From Lucinisca nassula (Eukaryota > Mollusca > Bivalvia > Lucinida > Lucinidae), in the NCBI GenBank assembly GCA_963580285.1, contig OY757010.1, positions 217,478,204 through 217,542,203 on the forward strand: 64,000 nucleotides of DNA. Reading direction: 5' to 3'. A program made the position numbers and the translations under genes. This document shows positions 23,940 through 34,957 of this stretch, piece after piece. Numbering within the stretch: the first letter of the stretch is position 1; each line of letters starts with the position of its first letter. The notes under the pieces are model-generated. The model had not been told where the DNA came from. It made no database searches and was given only the letters and a program-made list of their open reading frames with translations.

Positions 23940-24820
23940 GCATGTCAAAGGTTGCTTGTACAGTGGGAAAAAGTAAAATGTTTGACAGGTTATTAGCCAT
24001 ATTTATGGGGCAGTAAGCCATTTGCTGTGGGTCATCAAGGTCCACATAATTATACAGATGGTGAAATTGTAAACTGCCATTTACTAAGGTTTAAACCATA
24101 TGCTTAGCGAATGCAAATCACGCATTTAGGGTCCCAATTGTAGTTGCCAGGAGCAAAATAACATGAGCCACATCTCTTCTTATAATAATAATAGTTTGTC
24201 TGTCATTACTGACAATGACCCATCTTAATCACATGCAAGAAATGCTACACACCAGTTTTGAATACTTACTTATCCCCTAATCATGAGAAGTAACAATCCA
24301 TTTTCAGAGCAAGAATAATTAACATTTAGAAAATGCTAAGATTTAGTGAGCTATTGGCAGATGGAAGACATTTGAAAAACTTAGGAGATTCAGAGGAGAG
24401 ATTCCAAGGAGAAATGTAGTATGCATCAACTACAGTATGCAGCTTAATAGTTGCCTTGAGCCAAACTACACACCATTCAGAAGTACAGTTACAGACATTA
24501 AAGATTATTACCTGTTTGATGAGGGCAGTGGACCATAGTGGTATAAAATACAATTTAATGGGAACAATAACAACAATATGATAAATAGCTTAAGATTTGT
24601 CAGTCCAGAGAGACTGTCACCAACTGAGGCTCTTAATGAGCAACCAACTGAAGTATCCCCTCATAAGCACTGTCATGCCAGTTTTTTTTGTTTCAATGAT
24701 ACCAATTGTTGCTTTTATCAACAGACAGCTTTTCTGATAATATCTCACTTACCAAAACATTATATAAAAAACTTATGCCTAGAAATTCAAGATTGTTATT
24801 AGAGGATACTTTTCATGGTC
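23940..24820. other. No gene or repeat recognised
   Basis: Ordinary AT-rich non-coding sequence; no frame over 75 codons and no splice-bounded candidate that I trust. Confidence 0.4.
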
Positions 24821-24821
24821 C

Positions 24822-25153
24822 CCATCACGGAAACACGCCTATATAATTTTGACCCCCTTGAACCCCACTTTTATATTGTAAAACTGGGGTTTACAGGGTA
24901 AACCTTATTTTTCTGATTTCTTCTCTAAAATATAGCTTGTCGGTATTCGTTAGAACCGCCTCGATGAGGCAGTTCTAACAAAATATAGATTGTGGGTATT
25001 TGTTAGAACCGCCTCGATGAGGCAGTTATAAGGAGTACCCACAATCTATATTTTGAGCAGAAATAAGAAAAATATCACAATTTTTTATCTTAAAATTTTC
25101 AGTTTTTGGAGGTAAAATTTACAATGTATTTGTACAGGCATGTTTTGTTAATG
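24822..25153. repeat. Foldback MITE, family D, with duplicated stem
   Basis: CATCACGGAAACACGCC to CAGGCATGTTTTGTTAATG; the left stem half GTTAGAACCGCCTCGATGAGG occurs twice in tandem (about 24950 and 25005). Confidence 0.82.
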
Positions 25154-25239
25154 TCACATCTACAAAACCTTTTCCTTGTATCCAACAGACAGACAGACAG
25201 ATATCCTGAGATTTACTTCTTCATTATGGTAACAAATTC

Positions 25240-25638
25240 ATGTGGCACAGTGGCAAAGTGCATTTTTTCATATTGCCAAAATGGTTGTTTTTCTGATGAA
25301 AATTTGTGATATTTTTCTTATTTATACTCCAAACACATTACGAAAACATGTCCGTGTGAAAATATGGCGTCCAACATGGTGTCAGAAATTACACATTTTG
25401 GGTAAAAATGGTAACATGTTTCTTATTTCTGCTCAAAAACATAGATTGTGGGTGCTCGTTAGAACCGCCTCATTCTCAAAGACATAGATTGTGGGTGCTC
25501 GTTAGAACCGCCTCAATGAGGCGATTCTAACGAGTACCCACAATCTATGTTTCTGAGCAAAAATAAGGCAGAAAATGTATACCCTGTAAACCCCACTTTT
25601 CTCTTTATAAAGTGGGGTTTAGAGGATATATCGTGATG
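25240..25638. repeat. Foldback MITE, family D variant, with duplicated stem
   Basis: ATTACGAAAACATGTCCGTG inner end, TATATCGTGATG right end; CATAGATTGTGGGTGCTCG occurs twice. The outer left 90 bp resemble the variant at 55976. Confidence 0.78.
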
Positions 25639-25697
25639 GGTTGTGAGTACCTGTCTTCAACCTATGTCTTGCAGCAGAAATAAGGAAAATAATGGAT

Positions 25698-25948
25698 ACC
25701 GTAAAAGTCCTAAAAATTGGGACACATTGAGGACTTGCTGTAAATCTCCTGAAATTTTAACAAATTTTTTTCATGATCCTGCAAGGAGTCCAAAAGGTGC
25801 AGACAGAATAGAAAACAGTGTAGTCCCTGATCAGACTGCTCCTTCTGGAGCAGTGAAGACTGCTCCTTCTGGAGCAGTGAAGCAGTCTGATCTGGGTATG
25901 CACCATTTGCTTAGGCATGTCTGTTCCAATACTTAGGATCATTACAGT
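25698..25948. repeat. Family E MITE with duplicated core loop
   Basis: ACCGTAAAAGTCCTAAAAAT to AGGATCATTACAGTA; ACTGCTCCTTCTGGAGCAGT occurs twice. Confidence 0.8.
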
Positions 25949-26015
25949 ACCCCTGAAAATACCAGTTTTCTCTTTATAAAGTAGGGTCCACAGGGCTGTT
26001 CATTACTTGGACTTG

Positions 26016-26228
26016 TTAACCCTTCTCTTGCTGAATATTCAGATTAGCCACACCCATTTCTGACTTTGAACCAATCAGATTACTTGATGTAATTTATTCC
26101 TACAAATTCATAAATTGAACGTCAAACAGTGTAGATCCTGATCAGATGGCTTCTTCAGAAGCCATCTGATCTGGATCTACACTGTTTCCAAAGATAGGGG
26201 TTGTCGTGAACAGCAAGATAAGGGTTAA
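26016..26228 (-). repeat. piggyBac-like MITE, family F
   Basis: TTAACCCTTCTCTTGCTG to CAGCAAGATAAGGGTTAA, intact core. Confidence 0.88.
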
Positions 26229-26626
26229 GATGATGCTATTCACTATACATTCAAGAAAATTACACTCTACTTATACCTCCTCATCCCTCATTTTGATGCT
26301 AATTTTGGCCAAAATTATGCTAAATTTTAGTAAAATTTTTGAGTCTCCCGCATTTGAATTGAGAATTTCCCTATATATTCTTTACATCTCCCTCATCACA
26401 ATGGCAAATCTCCATCTTACAGTTCCAAAAATTACCCCAGGTATGAGAATGATTTAACTACTATGACAATATCTTCCCAGTAAGCATCACATACATGCCC
26501 TCATTTTAGCACAGCTTTTCCATTCGCAATAACTGACACAATTCATGATTTAAAACACTTGAATAAGTTCTAAAATGAATTTCTAAATATCTAAAATATA
26601 ACAGAGTCACAAAATATGTATGTTAT
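26229..26626. other. No gene or repeat recognised
   Basis: The 83-aa frame at 26206-26457 starts inside the MITE and is not supported. Confidence 0.4.
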
Positions 26627-26856
26627 TTAACCCATTTTGTACCAGAAACCCCAAAAGGGATACCCTGGCAAACAGTGCAGGCCCAGATCAGACACCACAG
26701 AATGGGGCGTCTGATCAGGGCCTACACTATTTGCAAAAAAGTTCAGCTATTTTCCAAACAAATTTTAAAGATACCACAACTATAACTCCTAAATATCGAA
26801 ATGGACTCCTGCCATAAATAAGGAGGAATATTCCATTTGGTACAAAAAAGGGTTAA
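26627..26856 (-). repeat. piggyBac-like MITE, family G
   Basis: TTAACCCATTTTGTACC to GGTACAAAAAAGGGTTAA with a CAGTGCAGGCCCAGATCAG core. Confidence 0.86.
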
Positions 26857-27031
26857 AAATCATAACTAAGCAGATCATACTACAAGATCCAAATACATCC
26901 AAGAGCACTATTTGACCATAACTCTAATCCAAAACCCAACCAGAGGACCATCTTGGTCATGTGACCTAAACCATTTGAACAAACTTTTGTGCCTCTATCC
27001 CATAAAGTTGGCTTAATGCCCAGTCGCTTTT

Positions 27032-27235
27032 TTAACCCATTTAGTACCGGAAACCCCAAAACGGATACCTTATCAAACAGTGCAGGCCCAAATCAGATGC
27101 TGCAGAACGTGGCATCTGATCAGGGCCTCCACTGTTTGCTAAATAAATTTTGAGGAAAACACAACCTGCAAACCCTAAATTTCAAAATGGACTGCTGCTA
27201 TATAAAAGGAGGAAATGCTGACCTTTGGCACTCAA
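27032..27235 (-). repeat. piggyBac-like MITE, family G, right end lost
   Basis: TTAACCCATTTAGTACC left end and the CAGTGCAGGCCCAAATC core; right end merges into CTTTGGCACTC. Confidence 0.75.
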
Positions 27236-27509
27236 GCAGCTTTACATGCATTAACTCATTTAGCTGATTGCCTATACCATTTAAGTTCACAGGCAATAAC
27301 ATTTTTTTTTTTTTAAATAATTTCCGCTTTTTCCTATACAAAAGCACAAGTGACCAAATCTGACCTTGGGTGTAAAATGAGTCAATGTCAACCCAGACTC
27401 ATCATTTGAATAAATTATAATGGGCTGGCGTCCCCAATGTTACAACAATCGTTTCAAGGCAATTGGTCCACTTGTTCCAGAGAAAAGACTTTTGAAATTT
27501 ACTTTTGAA
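27236..27509. other. No gene recognised; left flank of the outermost insertion
   Basis: Plain sequence with a poly-T run at 27301-27314, leading into the minisatellite half-unit at 27510. Confidence 0.4.
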
Positions 27510-27540
27510 TATGTCTTATCATAAGGAACAAGAATATATA

Positions 27541-27575
27541 TGTGACCCGTCACGCGAAAAGGGACCTTCTGGGAA
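27541..27575 (+). repeat. Left 35-bp TIR of the outermost element
   Basis: TGTGACCCGTCACGCG onward; exact mirror at 63860-63894; the sequences diverge from base 36. Confidence 0.85.
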
Positions 27576-28079
27576 TTTTTGGCGAAAATGAGTTACAACT
27601 GATTTCGGATATATTGGTATTTGAGAAACAATTTGACACCAAATTGAATAAAATACTCCTAAAGGTTTATGATTTACAGTATTTTAAACATAGGTACCCT
27701 AAAAGTAATTATGTCACAGAAAACCGATTCGACGTCATGGGTTATTCGACGTCATGGGTTAACAAACTGTTAAAGGTAAAGTTGCAGGTAATAATGCAAG
27801 TAAACATCTGAAAGGCTTTTTAAAACACTAAAACATTTATTTCCTAAAGACTCTTTAATTATTAAGCATTTCTTTGAGAAATATGACATATTGTCGTCGG
27901 TGAATCTGTGTAGTTTTAGCGATAGTCATGGGAAGATCAAAAACATTTTTACACGTTATAGGAGCAAAAAATGCTATTTGCAGCCTGTGCATCAGCATAG
28001 ACTGATCAGCGCATATGATGCCAGTTTTTGTGATCGTGTTAAGACTTAGGCGGTTCTATGCCAAAATTCAGGTCACCGC
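27576..28079. other. Left interior of the outermost element, unassigned
   Basis: An 89-aa frame (27542-27811) begins in the TIR and has no recognisable domain. TTCGACGTCATGGGTTA is tandemly duplicated at 27727-27761. Confidence 0.4.
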
Positions 28080-28241
28080 TGTGGGTTTATAACTGGCTCG
28101 GGTCACTTGTGAGACGCCAAGTTCTGCAACGGAAGGTCATGTGTGTTTTTACGGTTACTCCGGTTTTCACCCACCTATGGTTAATGATCGGCTCGATATG
28201 AGTGAAATAATCTTGAAAGGGCCGTAAAACCAAACCAAATG
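28080..28241 (+). mobile_element. SINE family B, 5' truncated
   Basis: CTGGCTCGGGTCAC..., GTTCTGCAACGGAAGG and GGGCCGTAAAACCAAACC tail. Confidence 0.75.
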
Positions 28242-28344
28242 TCACCTAAGGCTTCTGAGACTGAGCAGACTGGTATGTTACCTCATCTGGTTGGAAATAC
28301 CAAAGACCGATTTCCTCATGACATACGAAAAAAATGAACTCAAT

Positions 28345-28490
28345 ATTCACCGCTATGGTTCGAGCCTTGCTCGAGTCAAAAGTAAGATACCATGTTCTGC
28401 AACGGAAGGTCATGTTTTTCTCGGTACTCTGGTGTTCGCCCACATCTGATTAGCGATCGGCTTGAAATAAGTGAAAAAAATATTGAAAAC
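28345..28490 (+). mobile_element. SINE family B, fragment
   Basis: GGTTCGAGCCTTGCTCGAG (box B-like), GTTCTGCAACGGAAGGTC and GCGATCGGCTTGAAAT; tail lost. Confidence 0.7.
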
Positions 28491-28507
28491 AAATCCCTTA
28501 TACTCGT

Positions 28508-28510
28508 GTA

Positions 28511-28593
<83 letters not shown>
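28508..28593. repeat. (CTAT)n microsatellite, ~21 units
   Basis: Uninterrupted tetranucleotide run directly before a family C SINE; the frame through it is not a gene. Confidence 0.97.
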
Positions 28594-28594
<1 letters not shown>

Positions 28595-28858
28595 CTGGCT
28601 GCATGATGCTTCCACACAGAGCTGAAACCGACCGCACACAAGTGCTGGCTAACCGCTTTGAGGATCTAAGCCTGCCCAGACAAAGCGGTGTGAGTCGGTC
28701 CGCCCATGCTTACAAACCCTATTGGTTTCATTTGGCAACAGGGCTTGCAGTGTCATTATTTCTCAATGTCCGGTAAAACTCCCACAAAATTGGAAGCAAC
28801 GTCTCCAAAATGACTTATACAGTGTTGACGGGGACGTTAAACCTCAAATCAAACCACA
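28594..28858 (+). mobile_element. SINE family C
   Basis: GGCTGCATGATGCTTCCAC, TGAGTCGGTCCGCCC, and the GACGTTAAACCTCAAATCAAAC tail landmarks. Confidence 0.8.
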
Positions 28859-29189
28859 TACCGAACTTTTTCCTTCATAGGCGGCGATCGGAATAAGTCG
28901 GGAATTTCCGTTAAAACCTGTCTGGGCGATGTTCGAGTTATCTCCCTGTACACCACTGGGATCAAGGTACAGAATATCCAATATTTTTTCTCTAGTCGCT
29001 GACCTCAGGGAATCAACTCAACTCAACTCAACATAACTTTATTTTCACTCAGGCCACACATGGTGGCAACATGAGACAAGTAACAAACATTTTCAAACAT
29101 ACATGGCGTAGTGTATAGATACCAAAATGTGCTGAGGAATCTTTATAACAGGAGTGGACAGATAAAGTGGGTGGGGAAAAGCATCAGTA

Positions 29190-29262
29190 TTGATAGTAGT
29201 AGTAGTAGTAGTAGTAAGTAATAGTAGTAGTAATAGTAGTAGTAGTAGTAGTAAAGTAGTTG
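29190..29262. repeat. (TAG)n imperfect microsatellite
   Basis: About 20 trinucleotide units with a few breaks; source of a Leu/Thr-run frame on the minus strand, not a gene. A related (TAG)n run is at 31045-31083. Confidence 0.95.
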
Positions 29263-29533
29263 TTATAACATTAATATAGTGGTTATAGCAGTAATAGTAT
29301 GCATAAGCATTGCGTGCACAACGGGTCATTCATTATTATTAAACATAGAATTGCGTTTTTTTTTTCTCTCTAAATAACGCCTTCATCATAACACTGTATA
29401 ATAATGGTTGCCCGTCCTTCGTCCTCATCATCATTAGGGGAAGTAGGACACCATCACTGGGTCGAAGCCAAGAATGAGGCTTTAGGTACAAGCTTAAATA
29501 TGTAGCCGGTTTGGATTTGTTAAAACATTTACA

Positions 29534-29629
29534 TCCCGGTTGGCACGCAACGTCAAAACGACGTCATATCAACGTCGACGCGTCACCACATCGCGTCGAC
29601 GCCGATACGACGCTGCGTGCCTTCCGGGA
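29534..29629. repeat. CpG-dense 96-bp inverted-repeat segment
   Basis: Ends TCCCGGTTGGCACGCA and the near complement TGCGTGCCTTCCGGGA; the interior repeats ACGTC/GACGT about six times, unusually CpG-rich for the window. Followed by a (GAA)n run. Confidence 0.7.
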
Positions 29630-29632
29630 CTA

Positions 29633-29677
29633 CTTGAAGAAGAAGAAGAAGAAGAAGAAGAAGAAGAAGAAGAAGAG
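29633..29677. repeat. (GAA)n microsatellite
   Basis: About 14 units; gives a poly-lysine frame that is not a gene. Confidence 0.95.
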
Positions 29678-29679
29678 CA

Positions 29680-30465
29680 GCAACAGCAATTAACAGGAGG
29701 TTAATGTTTTGCTGAAAACAAACATATTAATAAATTGGTAAATTTCATGCATAGCTTGACCGCATATGACTGATTTTACTCTTAAACCTCGATGATAATT
29801 TTATTATCTCTTGTAGGTATGTTATCATTATCATAAGCATGAGTATTGGTCTCTAAACAGCTACCTTCGTTTTATTTGAATAAGTGGATTAATCTACTCG
29901 GTGCACGAGCTTAATCCTGACACGTCATGCATGGGATTTTATCAGCTTTCTTTGTTTTGTTTGAAGACGCCGACCGATTGCACGAGAATTGAGTGTTTTA
30001 ACCAAAATCTTGCATAACAGAATGTAAGATTTAACCAGCGGTCCCCATGTTTTACAAGCATAATATAATATAAAGATGTCGGATTAACACATCGCCGGCC
30101 TCTGTGAGTATTGTTGTTTAGCGCTTTAGCTTTAAAATATTATTTGTATACATGTTACACCCACATAGAGGATGTTACACGAGTGGTCCTTTCGCATTGA
30201 ATGTGTGGAACGAGCCTTCGGCGAGTTTCATAAATTATATATGAAATGACCACATGTGTAAGTTTCTGTTTATCATATGATCACTTAAATATTAACTGTA
30301 TCACATATAACTGGACATTTTCCCACAGAATATGCATTGATGGCATGGAGTTCGTTACGGCGTTACCATATCACACCAAAGCGTTATTACAATTGTAGTC
30401 ATACGATGCTATCCACTGCATATCGGTGACGGCGACGTCATACTACTATTTTTTTTATTTTTATT
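29680..30465. other. No gene or repeat recognised
   Basis: Interior of the outermost element; ordinary non-coding composition. Confidence 0.4.
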
Positions 30466-30469
30466 TTTT

Positions 30470-30650
30470 TTTGGTTTGGTTTGGGTTTTACGGCTCTTTC
30501 AAGATTATTTCACCTAATCGAGTCGGTCGTTAATCAGAGGCGGACGAAAACCGGAGTACCCGGAGAAAAACCGCCTGACCTTCCGTTGCAGAACTTGGCG
30601 TCTCACGCGTGACCCGAGCCAGGCTCGAACCCACGGCAGTGAGACATAAT
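30470..30650 (-). mobile_element. SINE family B
   Basis: GGTTTGGGTTTTACGGC tail complement at the left, TTCCGTTGCAGAACTTGGC and CCAGGCTCGAACCC (box B complement) at the right; head truncated. Confidence 0.8.
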
Positions 30651-30654
30651 ATTC

Positions 30655-31600
30655 TGATAAGTACATTGTATAAATGTGTCAGAACAAAGTGGACTGTTTT
30701 AGTTAATATACGTGTTGACCAATATTCGGGTGTTTCGCTGTTAACAATTCGGTTGCCAGGCAACGGAGAAGAAGAAGAAGAAGAAGAAGTTAGAAAGAGG
30801 AATGCGAAAAAAATCAGTAATCATATATCTGCAGATATGACACTTTACCTGTAGGTATTCAAAGGAGCGCTTAAGTAGTGCTCAAATTAAGGCTATCTAA
30901 ATGTGAAAAAGAACTTCTTGAAGTAACAACCATGCCTTTTCATTTCGGGGCATCTAGTATGAACGAACATATTTGACATATTGAAGAGCTACATTATGTA
31001 GAATTGCTTAAAAAATAATAATTATAATTATCAATATTATTATTATTAGTAGTAGTAGTAGTAATAGTAGTAGTAGTAGTAGTGTTTTATTTTTTTATTT
31101 TTTTTTTTTTTTTTTGACATGTAGGATATTGGGTCTATATGTTAAGATGCCTGTGTCATGAACATCCTTGTTAATTGGTAAGTTGGGAGTTTACAAGAGT
31201 ATATATTATATTCTTTTTTCTTGCTCAAAAACATAGCTGGGGTACTGGTAAGACCGTCCGAATCAGGGTGTTGCAAAGAACACCCATAATCTATTTTTGT
31301 GCCCTAAATTCCCATTTTATATAGAAAAATATTGGAAACTATTGCATCACATTGGTGTAGCTAATCACACGTGTACTGTTCGATAATTAAGGACAACTTA
31401 ATGTATTTCTTAATCCACCATTATATATTAGCGCAGTCTCTTGTCCAGTGATTTTAAAAAAGGATTGAGGTCAAATATGATACGTGAAATCTCTTGACTC
31501 CGATCTTTTTATGCATTTATTTTAACTGTTTATTTGAATAAATATCGCCATGAAAACTATTGTTCGCCAATCACTAACACACGCCTATAAGACTCGATGA
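30655..31600. other. No gene; microsatellites and a decayed family D hairpin
   Basis: GAA run at about 30769, TAG run at 31045-31083, T-run at 31087-31115, and CATAGCTGGGGTACTGGTAAG / ACACCCATAATCTATTTTTG near 31233-31300 as a family D remnant. Confidence 0.5.
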
Positions 31601-31614
31601 AGATGAACTCAGAT

Positions 31615-31912
31615 TTTGTTTGTTTGTTTGATTTGAGGTTTAACGTCCCCGTCAACACTGTAAAGGTCATTTTGGAGACGTTGCTTCCAATTTTATGGGA
31701 CTTTTACCCGACATTGAGATGAAATGACTTCTCAAGCCCTGTCGCCCAATGAAACCAATAGGGTTTATTAGCATCCGCCTCGCACCGCGGTTCCTGGACA
31801 GGCTTAGATCCTCTAAGCGGTTTACCAGTACTATTTTGCGGGCCGTATTCAGCTCTGCGTGGAAGCATCATGCAGCCCATATATTTCTTCAAGCCCATAA
31901 GGGCGGGGGCCG
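31615..31912 (-). mobile_element. SINE family C with 14-bp target duplication
   Basis: AGATGAACTCAGAT flanks both ends exactly (31601-31614 and 31913-31926). Tail complement TTTGTTTGTTTGTTTGATTT at the left. Confidence 0.9.
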
Positions 31913-31960
31913 AGATGAACTCAGATGAGAAAGTTCTTACATAAAAACCATTTTTGTTCC

Positions 31961-32225
31961 ATTACGAAAACACGCCTACACATATACATTGTAAATTTTA
32001 CCACGAAAAAAATGAAAATTTTCAGATGAAAAAAATGATATATTTCTTATTTCTGCTCAAAACATATATTGTGGATACTCGTTACAACCGCCATGGCGAG
32101 GCGGTTCTAACGAGTCCCCACATTCTATGTTTTTAAGAAGAAATAAGAAAAATAATGTATACCCCTGCAAACCCAAACTTTACTATATGAAAGTGGGGTT
32201 TTAGGGGGTCAAATTTTCGTGATGG
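31961..32225. repeat. Foldback MITE, family D
   Basis: ATTACGAAAACACGCC left; right arm GGGGTCAAATTTTCGTGATG slightly deleted; stem CGTTACAACCGCC / GGCGGTTCTAACG. Confidence 0.82.
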
Positions 32226-32485
32226 TCTGCCGCAGTCATAATTGACACCTTAAGATTTAACATTACACCGATATACAGTGTATTGTATAAGATATTTCCT
32301 GAATAATTAAAAGGACGCCATAAAAAGTAACATGATAGGTAAACACATTTTGAAAAATGTTGTCTGCCCAAGTCATGATTGACACATTAAGAGTTAACAC
32401 TACACCGATATACAGTATATTGTATAAGATATTCCCTGATTAATTGAAAGGACGCCATAAAAGTAACGTAATGTGTAAACACAGA
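32226..32485 (+). repeat. ~125-bp direct duplication
   Basis: GTCTGCCGCAGTCATAATTG...GACGCCATAAAAAGTAAC (32226-32329) recurs as GTCTGCCCAAGTCATGATTG...GACGCCATAAAAGTAAC (32361-32466) with about 10% differences. Confidence 0.8.
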
Positions 32486-32504
32486 TAAGCCTATTTATGT
32501 ATTT

Positions 32505-32737
32505 TTTTTTTTTTTTTGGTTTGGGTTTTACGGCCCTTTCAAGATTATTTCACTCATATCGAGCCGATCGTTAATCAGAGGTGGGCGAAAACCGGAGTAC
32601 CCGGAGAAAAACCACCTGACCTTCCGTTGCAGAAATTGGCGTCTCACACGTGGCCCGAGCGAGGCTCGAACCTACGGCGGTGAGAAACCTAATGACTAAG
32701 AGTCAGCGCTCTTATCCACTAGGCCACGGAGGCCCGT
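32505..32737 (-). mobile_element. SINE family B, full length, tRNA head, 19-bp target duplication
   Basis: TAAGCCTATTTATGTATTT flanks both ends (32486-32504 and 32738-32756). On the minus strand the head has box A (TGGCCTAGTGG) and box B (GGTTCGAGCC), and the 3' end is GGGCCGTAAAACCCAAACC plus an A-run. Confidence 0.92.
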
Positions 32738-33021
32738 TAAGCCTATTTATGTATTTATGCATTTATTTATTTATTTATTATAAAGACATTTCACTCATAT
32801 TTGAATCGGCTGTAATGTTTGTCCTAAACAATTTTAACATAATTTCGAAAAATGTTGTTTGTCGAGCTATGGCTGACACTTTAAGAATTCAAGAAAGATA
32901 TAAAAAGTGCCTTAAAAGTCGGTCACAGAAGGTGATTACAGATACGGCATAGTTATTTATTTATTTATTAAAATGAGGCATGCAATTACTATGTGAATGG
33001 GCTGCAATATTTTTATGATCA

Positions 33022-33240
33022 CATCACAAAAACACCCCATATTACCCACTTTTATGTAGTAAACTGTGGATCATTATTTTTCTTATTTCTGCTAAAACAT
33101 ATATTGTTGTTTGTCGTAAGAACAGCCTCGCTGAGGTGGTTCTAACGAGTTCCATCAATTTATGTATCGAGAAGAAATACGAAAAGTAGCATTTTTTTAT
33201 CTGAATACTTTCATTTTTGGTGGTAAATTTTCAATATTAC
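33022..33240. repeat. Foldback MITE, family D, degraded
   Basis: CATCACAAAAACACCCC left, GTAAGAACAGCCTCGCTGAGG stem, right end eroded. TTTA-type microsatellites flank (about 32745-32780 and 33378-33425). Confidence 0.65.
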
Positions 33241-33462
33241 AATTACAAAACTGGAAAATGTCATCTGCACTAGTTATGATTTACACTCTAAGAGTTAATA
33301 AAACTTTACATAAATCAAGACACCACAAAAATTGTCTATCAAAGCAATCACAAAAGTGAACAAAGATGAGGCTGTTACTTTATTTATTTATTTACTTATT
33401 TATTTTTTATTTATTTATTTATTTATCAAATTGTTATCTTCAATATTATAATTGACACTTTA

Positions 33463-34114
33463 CACACTGGTAAAGGCAAGCGCGCAGGGTAAGGAACAAA
33501 CACACCGGATAAGGAAATTTTTCCGCTCAGGATAAAAAAGAAAATGGCGGAATGGGTATCACATGTGCAGGTTTGCTGTTGTTCTAGATCTCGTGTTATG
33601 GTTACTAATCAATACGACTGCTCACATTAGCTTCACGGAAGACACATGTATTTCACAAATTTATCTTCGATGGTCCGAATTCGACAGTTACATCAAGTCA
33701 AACGGAGAACTGGACACAGTGGAGCTACTTCACCGCGAAATCTCATTATTTTACATGGAAGATGGCATGCACTTTTTTGTTGGTTGTAGACAGACACATG
33801 ATAAATCGGACTGTTGCAAATACGATTTAAGGAAAATTTGAAATTGGAAGGCACACAGTGAAAAATCCTTGTTCAATTTTCAATACAACGCCAACGGGCA
33901 AGGAAATGGGTACAACGCATGTGATAAGACACAAAATTTTCTGGGGAAAATGGTTGTTGTATGGTCGTAGCACTAGGAAATGTCCATCTTAGATAAGGTT
34001 TTCCGATATTAATAATTAGTCCTACATAGTTTAAAGCACCAATTGTGATCTTTAGGAAACGTTCAAAGTTTTTGTGCATTGTCTTGGCATGTGCATTGCT
34101 CTGGTTCTAGCAAT
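33463..34114 (+). repeat. Left arm of the long-TIR element, with a possible coding remnant
   Basis: Inverted match to 59761-60426. On the plus strand an open stretch with SFTEDTCISQIYLRWSEFD and GELDTVELLHREISLFYM is found, and the other arm holds the mirror version (minus strand, 60045-60326) with several amino-acid changes. Frames are broken at both ends, so any protein is a remnant or a chance ORF. It is adjacent to the outer end CACACTGG. Confidence 0.75.
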
Positions 34115-34951
34115 GTTCTCCATCCCCACCCCCTCCCCCCCCCCCCCACACACACACACACACATACCAATACACTATGAATCTATGGCCGATTTCGCCC
34201 GGACGATTTGACCTAGGAGAATTTGGCCAAGGAGAATGTGGTCCGTAAAAATATTGGGTAGGACAACTTGGCAAGGCTAATATAAAAGGTCTCATGATCA
34301 ATCTCCACGAAAGAATATTGCCGACCCCGGCAGGTGTCGAACCCGTGCCCTCCTGATCACCAGCAGACGCGAATCCGACTGAGCTACCGAGGCCGGCATT
34401 CAGTTACCAATACATGCGCATACTTTAATAGTTGCCTTGCCCATCGGGGCTTAAGAAATAGATGGGCTGCATGATGCTTCCACGCAGAGCTGAAACCGAC
34501 CCACACACGAGCACTGGTAAACTGTCTGGAGGATCTAAGCCAGTCCAGGCAAAGCGGTGCGAGTCGACCCGCCCATGCTTATAAACCCTATTGGTTTCAT
34601 TGGGCTTGCGATGTCGTTTCATCTCAGTGTCGGGTAAAAGTCCCACAAAATTGGAAGCAACGTCTCCAAAATGACGTATGGTGACTGATAGCCAAAGGAA
34701 GTTATATGAAAAGATACAGCTTCAAAGAAAAAAAATCAATAAAATGTTTGGTCATTCACAAATAAGGTATTGTTTTTACCATGGCTTTACCCCTACCCCC
34801 AGCTGATTTTGACCAAAATTGCAAAATTTGTCACCTTTATGGCTTTCAAAATATAACAGCCTAGCCTTGCCTGTACATATTTTATATTTTGTATACAGAT
34901 AAAGTTTTGATATGTTAACACGTGGTGAAAATATAAAAAAAAATGGAAGGT
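34115..34951. other. Left interior of the long-TIR element
   Basis: A C-run followed by (CA)n at 34131-34164, a family A SINE head on the minus strand (34300-34396, box B complement GGTGTCGAACCC), a family C SINE, then unassigned AT-rich sequence to the Polinton duplication. Confidence 0.65.
34436..34676 (+). mobile_element. SINE family C, 3' truncated
   Basis: TTGCCCATCGGGGCTTAAG head, GAGCTGAAACCGACCC and GGAAGCAACGTCTCCAAAATG; tail missing. Confidence 0.78.
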
Positions 34952-34957
34952 GGCCTC
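34952..34957. other. Left target-site duplication of the Polinton (GGCCTC)
   Basis: GGCCTC directly precedes the left terminus ACACAATATC and is repeated exactly after the right terminus at 59041-59046. Six bases is the duplication size known for Polinton integration. Confidence 0.92.

Noticed and set aside
28471..28776. 101-aa frame
   Set aside because: Made of the CTAT microsatellite followed by a SINE.
33563..33841. A real gene in the long-TIR arm (92 aa, mirrored at 60045-60326)
   Set aside because: The frame is broken at both ends and differs by indels between arms; kept only as a possible remnant.
33463..34114. A RAG/Transib assignment of the long-TIR element
   Set aside because: Only the CAC start and 5-bp duplication fit; the heptamer and AT-rich target do not, and no transposase is visible.
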